Source: Sphingomonas sp. PP-CE-1G-424
GTDB taxonomy: Bacteria; Pseudomonadota; Alphaproteobacteria; Sphingomonadales; Sphingomonadaceae
Reading direction: 5' to 3'
DNA: 64,000 bases
NCBI RefSeq assembly: GCF_004341085.1
Contig: NZ_SLXW01000002.1
Location: 930,001-994,000 of the forward strand
Shown here: positions 59,128 through 64,000 of the stretch, piece by piece
How the letters are laid out: the number at the start of each line of letters is the position of its first letter
Position numbering within the stretch: the first letter of the stretch is position 1
The notes under the pieces: generated by a model
What the model was told of the DNA's origin: nothing
Seen by the model: only the letters and a program-made list of their open reading frames with translations
The model's database searches: none
Translations under genes and position numbers: made by a program

Positions 59128-59217
59128 TTCTAATGAGTAACGCGCTACTATCTACTTTAATACCGGTTCGTGCCGGGGACAGGAATCGTTCGTTATCGGA
59201 CAACCGGATCGGGGATC

Positions 59218-59318
59218 GACCGGGCCTGAAACAATTGAGCAAAAATAAACCGCTACTTCGTCTCACCCGATCTATGAGGTTACGGCGTTCTGCGATGGCC
59301 CGCGTATAATAACTAACC
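59218..59318 (+). repeat. Diverged copy of the right half of the island repeat
   Basis: GACCGGGCCTGAAA, GAGCAAA, TACGGCGTTCTGCG and ACTAACC match the order in 58254-58356 with roughly 60 to 65 percent identity. It lies on the other side of the treble-clef gene. Confidence 0.65.
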
Positions 59319-59380
59319 GAGGACCACGCGTTATTGACGGGGCTGTATTCCTCAAAACCACTCACTTGTACGATAAGGCA

Positions 59381-60388
59381 TTAAGCAATGAGCCTGGCTG
59401 ACACTGCGTTTACTAACAACCCGACGATAAACGCGACGATCACAGCTCCACTTACAAAGGTTAAAGATCCGCGCGCCGCTTTACGGCGTTTGATCAGATC
59501 TGCATGCGCGTCGCGGTCGCCCTTGGTGAAATCAAGGCGTGATGCCGGCGCTAAAAGGCGACAAGTATCGGATATCTTCTCAGAAATTAGCCCACCGCCT
59601 ATGGCTGCCACGACGGCAAGTGCGACCACTACTAAAAGATATCTCATCGGAGTAATTAAATTATGATAGTTCGGTATCTCAAAGTATATGCCACCTAGCA
59701 AAGCTGCAATCATCATAACAGGTATCAGGTAACCCGCGTATTTACTGACGCGACCACATGCTTTCAGGGAAGAAGTATCATCATCTGCCTTCGTAATCCG
59801 GCCAATCCATTCATCTGCTATGAGTTGCAAAGTTCTGGCCACTGCAAAGTCAGAGTACTCAATGGACAAGGCAGCCGAAATCATACTTTTACGACGTGAA
59901 GAAGAAAATGGTCCGAAAATAATACCGGCTTCCTGTTCGTAGCTAAACTCATGGCGAACGGGTAAAAAAGCCAAGATAAATTTAAACCTCTGGCCTATGT
60001 CACCAACTTCAGCCCGCGTCATAGGAAGTATAATTAAAAAGTCGTATTCTATCCGAATTACTTGGGTTTTTGCAGCGAAGCTAGCCCAATTAATCGTGGA
60101 AGACTTTTCAACGGAAGAGATCGAATGGTTTTCACCATTTTCTAATGACATTGTTACGCCCGACGTACTGGCTTTAACGTTGTACTGAGAGACTGACTGG
60201 GTGAAATGGTGATGCAGGTCTTCAACGGCTTGCGGGGTAAGTACCACTATCTCCGAGTACCGCTTTTGAAGGCTCTCTGTGCGCTCCGTCAGCTTGTGAT
60301 ATATTGCTTGAAACGCCTCAACTGGGACCATCTCGATTGGAATTACGAGGTCACCTACCCCGCGATCATCATCAGTCATCTGCTGCAT
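59381..60388 (-). CDS. Unknown membrane protein with three C-terminal helices
   Basis: A 335-residue protein that I do not recognise. The first 210 residues are soluble and mixed alpha/beta (VQPVEAFQ-like start EMVPVEAFQAIYHKLTERTE, then YDFLIILPMTRAEVGDIGQR). Membrane helices are predicted near 218-237, 250-267 and 308-330, with a basic loop (LIKRRKAARG) before the last. The long soluble domain before a membrane bundle recalls sensor or effector proteins of defence systems, but no domain is identifiable. It follows the other membrane protein on the same strand, 265 bases downstream. ATG 60379 is an alternative start. The low GC content marks it as acquired. Confidence 0.7.
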   Translation of the reverse strand: MQQMTDDDRGVGDLVIPIEMVPVEAFQAIYHKLTERTESLQKRYSEIVVLTPQAVEDLHHHFTQSVSQYNVKASTSGVTMSLENGENHSISSVEKSSTINWASFAAKTQVIRIEYDFLIILPMTRAEVGDIGQRFKFILAFLPVRHEFSYEQEAGIIFGPFSSSRRKSMISAALSIEYSDFAVARTLQLIADEWIGRITKADDDTSSLKACGRVSKYAGYLIPVMMIAALLGGIYFEIPNYHNLITPMRYLLVVVALAVVAAIGGGLISEKISDTCRLLAPASRLDFTKGDRDAHADLIKRRKAARGSLTFVSGAVIVAFIVGLLVNAVSARLIA

Positions 60389-60519
60389 ATTAAACCCCGA
60401 ATAGCGGCACTCGTTGCGCGCGTTGGCACCGGTGTCGCGGGCTTTCAGCGCAGAAGCAACATGACAAACTGCGAAGACGAGGTTCGACGGGGGAGTTCTG
60501 CAGTGCGATTGCTCCCAAT

Positions 60520-60557
60520 GCTGCACTTTTCTCCCGCTTACGAGGGGAAGGTGCAGC
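60520..60557. repeat. Stem-loop between the two membrane-protein genes
   Basis: GCTGCACTTTTCTCCC and GAGGGGAAGGTGCAGC can pair with a few mismatches around a six-base loop. It could end transcription of the upstream gene or be a decayed palindromic repeat. Nothing else is seen between 60389 and 60653. Confidence 0.5.
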
Positions 60558-60653
60558 GATACTGCTAGGTGCGAGGGGCGCTACGGGTGGTTTGCGATAC
60601 CAGCGCGATACCAGCACCACGGCCCGCTCGTGAGGCGTGCCATGGCAGCGCCG

Positions 60654-61541
60654 TCATTGGAACAAGCTGGGTAATGACGGCCAGCAGGACCACACCGCAG
60701 CACCCAACGAATGTAAGCCGGCCACAACGAACATGACAGTAGGCACGCCTACGCCAATCCAGCCAGTTTCCGCTTGGTGAGTAAAACGCGAAAATCGCAG
60801 ACTGCGCCTATACCGTTCAATTTGGCGTGAAAGCCTCTTCACATTAGAAGATGCTGCATTCAAGTTATCTTTAGCTTCATATCCCAGCCGCGAAATTGAA
60901 GGCCCATCCCATGAGGGGTTCGTCGACGTGATCAGCTGGTTCGATACACCTCCAAGATAACCGCCGATGTTAGCACCGATAGCTTCTTCCAATTCAAACT
61001 TTATCCATTTGATAGAATCTGAAGAGGTTGGTGGACCCGAAAGAAGAAATGTTTCCCGGTTGAGAATCCTATTGAAGGCGCTATCGACCAAATCCTGGGG
61101 ATGAATGGTCATGAGGCTGTTTATGTATTTTTCGTTAAGCTGTACGGGGCCGGCCGCGATAGATGAGCGAAGTTCATCACTTTTTAGTAGGCTTTCGATC
61201 TGAATCGCGGCTAAATTTATATGATCTAACGAAGTCTGAATAGCTTCTATTGATGGAAGCGGACTCTTATTATCGTCAAGTCTTTCCTTTGCGTTTCTGA
61301 GATACGATAATCCTTCGTTCCAGAAGGCCAGCCAAAGTGAAACTAAACTTATAAATGCCGCAAGAGTCAGTGCCGCAAGCAAAAAGTTTCTATTGAGTGC
61401 TCCAACCGCCACCTCAAAGATTTTAAGGTCTGCAAGCTTACGTCGATCAATCACACTCACGACGAAAGCGAGAGAGGACATGACCATTGAAGTAAGGCGC
61501 GATCGGTGAAAATGCTCGGAAAGGGCTTTTGTCTGTTCCAT
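60654..61541 (-). CDS. Unknown membrane protein, 295 residues
   Basis: A protein with two N-terminal helices (about 16-34, LTSMVMSSLAFVVSVI, and 52-70, NFLLAALTLAAFISLVSLWL), a large soluble region rich in helices (LDHINLAAIQIESLLKSDEL, LVDSAFNRILNRETFLLSG), and a last helix near 264-286 (GVPTVMFVVAGLHSLG). No domain was recognised. ATG 61541 (MEQTKALSEHFHRS) is chosen since the frame upstream to 61760 has an unnatural composition. It lies between the Mom-like gene and the second membrane protein, all on one strand, so they may be co-expressed. Confidence 0.65.
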   Translation of the reverse strand: MEQTKALSEHFHRSRLTSMVMSSLAFVVSVIDRRKLADLKIFEVAVGALNRNFLLAALTLAAFISLVSLWLAFWNEGLSYLRNAKERLDDNKSPLPSIEAIQTSLDHINLAAIQIESLLKSDELRSSIAAGPVQLNEKYINSLMTIHPQDLVDSAFNRILNRETFLLSGPPTSSDSIKWIKFELEEAIGANIGGYLGGVSNQLITSTNPSWDGPSISRLGYEAKDNLNAASSNVKRLSRQIERYRRSLRFSRFTHQAETGWIGVGVPTVMFVVAGLHSLGAAVWSCWPSLPSLFQ

Positions 61542-61769
61542 CCCGGCTAAGGAACGCAATGTGCGACGAATTGCAAGTCGACTGGATTGAATAGCTGAAT
61601 GGGTGATGCCTCTCGATTCGATTCTATTTGGTATCGAAAGGTGGAGCGGCCCGACGGGGTTGCACCATCCTCGCACCCCCTGGTCGGGGGCTCGTCCGCT
61701 GGACGGGCCGCATAAGACGCAGTTGCTGCTATCGACCGCGAAATCAACAGCAGCAGCCACGATTATTGT

Positions 61770-62528
61770 TTAGGATATTTCGCTGTAATCCGGCTTCGGA
61801 AAAGGCCGCACTGTATGGCAGCACGCTTTGGCAAACCGTCGCTGGAGGAACTTCAGATAGCGGAACTGGCGAAGATCGTGACGAACCGCTCGATCGCGGT
61901 TCGCACGCAGTTTCGACGCTCGGGGTGACATCGCCGTGCGGCCGTTCGTCATCAGCGAGTTATGGTAGAACTCGCCGTCCAACTCCCAAAAGATCCCGCG
62001 ATGCTCACCATGATAGGTGAACCCGGCCGCTTGATAGACGGTGCCGAACAGCCCGCACCGCTCATCCGCGAAGCTTTGAATCCACTTTACCGCCGGACGA
62101 ACCCTGCGGATCAGACGGATCGAGAACGCCAGCGCTCGGCTTTCACTGTTGCGCGGAGCAACGTCGGCAAGCCACATTCGATTTAGCTCGAGGTATTCGC
62201 TCATAAGCGTGCCGGTGACGACGCTGCCGGCAGATGCGGGGTTCATTGCGAAACCGTACTGTAGAACCCCGACCATCTCACCAGCGATGAAGACGCCCAG
62301 GTGCAGCGTCGAAGCACCGTAGACCCGGCCGCTGTAGTGGTTCGCGACAATGACCGCGTTAGCGATTTCGCGGTCGATCAGACGAACGTGGAATTCAGCT
62401 TCACCGAAGCCGATCGCCTCGCGTCGGCCGAACAGATCCGCGTTCGGCTCGAAAAGATAGCCGGACGCTTCGCCGGCAGCGCCGCCAACGAACGCGAGCG
62501 ACGAATTATTGGTTGGTAACGACTCCAT
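61770..62528 (-). CDS. Mom-like DNA adenine hypermodification protein
   Basis: A 252-residue protein of the phage Mu Mom family. Mom is an acetyltransferase-fold enzyme that converts adenine in DNA to an N6-carbamoylmethyl form and so protects phage DNA from restriction. The family pattern is clear: FHVRLIDREIANAVIVANHY and SGRV (46-69), STLHLGVFIAGEMVGVLQYG (73-92), ELNRMWLADVAPRNSESRAL (114-133), IRLIRRVRPAVKWIQSFAD (137-155) and GTVYQAAGF (162-170). The first 44 residues and a basic tail (SKLRANRDRAVRHDLRQFRY) are extra and could help bind DNA. No Com-type regulator or methylase sits beside it. ATG 62528. Confidence 0.85.
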   Translation of the reverse strand: MESLPTNNSSLAFVGGAAGEASGYLFEPNADLFGRREAIGFGEAEFHVRLIDREIANAVIVANHYSGRVYGASTLHLGVFIAGEMVGVLQYGFAMNPASAGSVVTGTLMSEYLELNRMWLADVAPRNSESRALAFSIRLIRRVRPAVKWIQSFADERCGLFGTVYQAAGFTYHGEHRGIFWELDGEFYHNSLMTNGRTAMSPRASKLRANRDRAVRHDLRQFRYLKFLQRRFAKACCHTVRPFPKPDYSEIS

Positions 62529-62943
62529 AGGGAATGATGCTCACAAGAGCCCAGCCTGTTGCGCAGGTGCGGGGCGTTGCGACTGGCCAGTCGCGCGTGA
62601 CGGATCTTAGGTCCGCCGGTTGCCGTGTTACAGCACGGCACCCCCGCTTGGCCGGTCCCTCAATGAGAGAAGGGTCAGCCAGCGGACGTGTTCGAATTCA
62701 ATGATTTCGGTAACGGACAGGACGCTTTAGCCGTGGAGCCGTAAAGTCTTTTGTTATCAATACCGTTTGCCCGATAGCCGCTCGATTACGGCGTGAGGGA
62801 TATCAATGACTTGTACGGTCGGGGGCATCGGGACCGCCGGATGGATCGCGGTGATGCAGGAAGCGATGTAGGAAAAGTTGTCCGCTATCGCCCAACGTCG
62901 GACGTAACATGCCGGGATGAGTGTGCCAGTAAGCTGCCGTTCC
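62529..62943. other. Gap upstream of the Mom-like gene
   Basis: About 415 bases without a supported gene. It should hold the Mom promoter and contains one island repeat (62880). A 21-codon frame at 62806 with a GAGGGAT upstream is too short to call. Confidence 0.55.
62880..62905 (+). repeat. Island repeat, copy 4
   Basis: GTCCGCTATCGCCCAAC followed by GTCGGACGT. It lies 38 bases beyond the stop of the membrane protein on the minus strand. Confidence 0.75.
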
Positions 62944-63246
62944 TTAATGCCGGAAGCGTTTCCACAACTTCGTCGCGAGCGAGACGATCAGCTCAGCAGG
63001 AATGCCGCCAACGACGCAACCGGCCGCAACCCAAAGCGCGAGCATTACGAGCATAATCGCGAACGTGCCGAGTTCTTGCCATACCGCGATCTTCCATGGC
63101 TCCATGAAGATCACGCCAAAGCCGTAGGATAGGAGAAATGGCGCTCGAAAGCCCGGACCATTCTTTGACAGGACTGCCGCGCCAACGATCCAGCAGGCAG
63201 TGATTAGCGCAGCGAGCGGAAGCACGATGAGGCCGGAAAAGTCCAT
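62944..63246 (-). CDS. Small membrane protein, 100 residues
   Basis: Predicted to have three hydrophobic helices (GLIVLPLAALITACWIVGAA, FLLSYGFGVIFM and FAIMLVMLALWVAAGCVVGG) and a short basic tail (TKLWKRFRH). No family recognised. The ribosome-binding site is weak. It is transcribed on the minus strand toward the Mom-like gene, some 400 bases away. Confidence 0.6.
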   Translation of the reverse strand: MDFSGLIVLPLAALITACWIVGAAVLSKNGPGFRAPFLLSYGFGVIFMEPWKIAVWQELGTFAIMLVMLALWVAAGCVVGGIPAELIVSLATKLWKRFRH

Positions 63247-63296
63247 CGGGTAGAGTTAGCGGCAGCTTTGACTATGATCCAGCCGCAAACCCGCCC

Positions 63297-63322
63297 GTCC
63301 GCTATCCTCCCAAGTGGTCGTC
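63297..63322 (+). repeat. Island repeat, copy 5
   Basis: GTCCGCTATCCTCCCAA and a weaker right arm GTGGTCGTC. It overlaps the stop codon of the small gene at 63321. Confidence 0.65.
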
Positions 63323-63497
63323 AGGTAACGATAACGATGGCCACGCCTGCGATCGACAGGATGACGCTCAGCGTTGTGAGCCATCGAACTTTTCGCTTGT
63401 CCACGGCGGTGCTGGCGAAGTGCACCGCCCCGAGCAGCAGGGCCGTGCTGAGAAGCACGATAACGCTGCCTAGGAGATCGCCTTGGGCTTCGGTCAT
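63321..63497 (-). CDS. Small two-helix membrane protein, 58 residues
   Basis: The product (MTEAQGDLLGSVIVLLSTAL, then LLGAVHFASTAVDKRKVRWL and TTLSVILSIAGVAIVIVT) has two membrane helices joined by a basic turn. ATG 63497 is preceded by GGATGACC; a TTG at 63509 would add four residues. Its stop lies inside an island repeat. Unknown function, in keeping with the other small genes here. Confidence 0.55.
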   Translation of the reverse strand: MTEAQGDLLGSVIVLLSTALLLGAVHFASTAVDKRKVRWLTTLSVILSIAGVAIVIVT

Positions 63498-63584
63498 CTG
63501 GTCATCCAAGACGCTGTCCTGATGATCGGCCAGCAGCGCGATCGGCTAGCAGCGCTTCCCTATCAGAGATGTGACAGGCGGGTG

Positions 63585-63608
63585 AAAACGCCCAGTTGCG
63601 GACATTGA
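63585..63608 (+). repeat. Island repeat, partial copy
   Basis: AACGCCCAGTTGCGGACATTG matches the right part of the family (CGCCC...CGGACATTG). It precedes the small gene at 63631. Confidence 0.6.
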
Positions 63609-63630
63609 CGCGGTACCCGATGGTGGCGGG

Positions 63631-63783
63631 ATGGACTCCAAAACGACAACGAAGCGCCGCAGGTGGATTTGGGTCGCCATAGCGTTCGCTGCCGCAATAT
63701 GCCTGTTCTCTGCGGGTGTAATCTATGGGCGCTGGCTGACCGTGAGTGGAGCTTGTGTGCCGAGCGGTTGCCGATGGCCTTAG
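63631..63783 (+). CDS. Small single-helix membrane protein, 50 residues
   Basis: Too short for ordinary gene calling. The product has a basic start (MDSKTTTKRRRW), one membrane helix (IWVAIAFAAAICLFSAGVIY) and a short Cys-containing tail (GACVPSGCRWP), so it would sit in the inner membrane with the tail outside. The island repeat begins at its stop codon. Function unknown. Confidence 0.55.
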   Translation: MDSKTTTKRRRWIWVAIAFAAAICLFSAGVIYGRWLTVSGACVPSGCRWP

Positions 63784-63810
63784 TCCGCTTTCGCCCAATA
63801 GCTGACGTTG
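63783..63810 (+). repeat. Island repeat, copy 6
   Basis: GTCCGCTTTCGCCCAATAG followed by CTGACGTTG. It starts at the last base of the stop codon of the gene at 63631. Confidence 0.7.
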
Positions 63811-63830
63811 AGCCGCGTTTCGCCTGATCG

Positions 63831-64000
63831 ATGGCGGCGGCTTCCCTTCAACTGCGGGCCTGGATAGCGTCAGCGCAGGTGGCGGAGGATTGGCTGGGTG
63901 CAGATAAATTGGGGGATGCTACCTTTCGTTCTCACCGGCGTCGCTATAACGATTGGCGTTTTCCGATCGACTCGAGCCGAGCAGCCGCCTCCCATTGGGC
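63831..64000 (+). CDS. Possible gene start, open to the right edge
   Basis: A frame from ATG 63831 (MAAASLQLRAWIASAQVAED, then WLGADKLGDATFRSHRRRYN) runs to the window edge without a stop. No ribosome-binding site is visible, the composition is not decisive and no family is recognised. It may be coding or chance. Confidence 0.25.
   Translation, partial: MAAASLQLRAWIASAQVAEDWLGADKLGDATFRSHRRRYNDWRFPIDSSRAAASHW

Noticed and set aside
63502-63798. A 98-codon minus-strand frame at the right end
   Set aside because: It covers the small membrane-protein gene at 63631 on the other strand and two repeat copies; composition is poor.
55415-63810. Integron cassette array, because repeats follow several small genes
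   Set aside because: Genes point both ways, the repeats lack the attC core sites and no integron integrase is present in the window.

Overview
This window looks like chromosomal DNA of a Sphingomonas-type alphaproteobacterium (Sphingomonadales). The basis is the very GC-rich coding sequence, the TonB receptor beside a tryptophan-halogenase-like flavoenzyme, DUF4893 and DUF885 proteins, a ThiS-ThiG fusion, a MetH split into two polypeptides, a Caulobacter-like xylXBC/xylD set, an EcfG-type stress promoter and several families of short palindromic intergenic repeats. No rRNA, tRNA, CRISPR array or intact transposon was recognised.

From 1 to about 55 kb the window is ordinary core chromosome. 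At 1-3.4 kb an inositol-phosphate synthase and a CDP-alcohol phosphatidyltransferase (an inositol-lipid module) lie downstream of glutamine-dependent NAD synthetase. At 3.5-8.6 kb are secreted hydrolases and peptidases plus small redox and DUF427 proteins. At 8.7-15.7 kb are a zinc metallopeptidase, a hydroxybutyrate dehydrogenase, a CDF metal exporter, an unannotated 54-residue gene, an ScfR/RamB-like regulator and an aldo/keto reductase. At 16.3-22.3 kb an ArsR-methyltransferase regulator (SahR-like), metF and the two metH genes form a methionine-cycle operon. A perfect palindrome covers its promoter, and a palindromic repeat is inserted in frame in metH. At 22.4-32.7 kb are an aldehyde dehydrogenase, a quinone reductase, an OmpR/EnvZ-type two-component pair, the TonB receptor and halogenase-like pair, and a COQ8-like ABC1 kinase. 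At 33-38.4 kb are glnA and glnB with a sigma-54/NtrC promoter, arsC, and aroQ-accB-accC. At 38.5-48 kb are thiSG, csbD with an EcfG promoter, a HAD phosphatase, formate-THF ligase, isocitrate lyase and a hybrid histidine kinase with a ribbon-helix-helix start. At 48.3-55 kb lies a complete Weimberg pathway for D-xylose (XylB, XylC, XylD, XylX and ketoglutarate-semialdehyde dehydrogenase), in two divergent units that converge on a shared terminator.

From about 55 kb to the right edge the character changes. GC content drops, genes are small or unrecognised, and a different repeat family appears, always in one orientation. This part carries a Crp/Fnr regulator, a cluster of tiny overlapping genes, a treble-clef (HNH-like) protein flanked by diverged direct repeats, two adjacent multi-pass membrane proteins of unknown function, and a homologue of phage Mu Mom, the enzyme that hypermodifies adenine in DNA. 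I read it as an accessory island. The Mom-like gene followed on the same strand by the two membrane-protein genes is the best candidate for an undescribed system, but its function is not shown by sequence alone.
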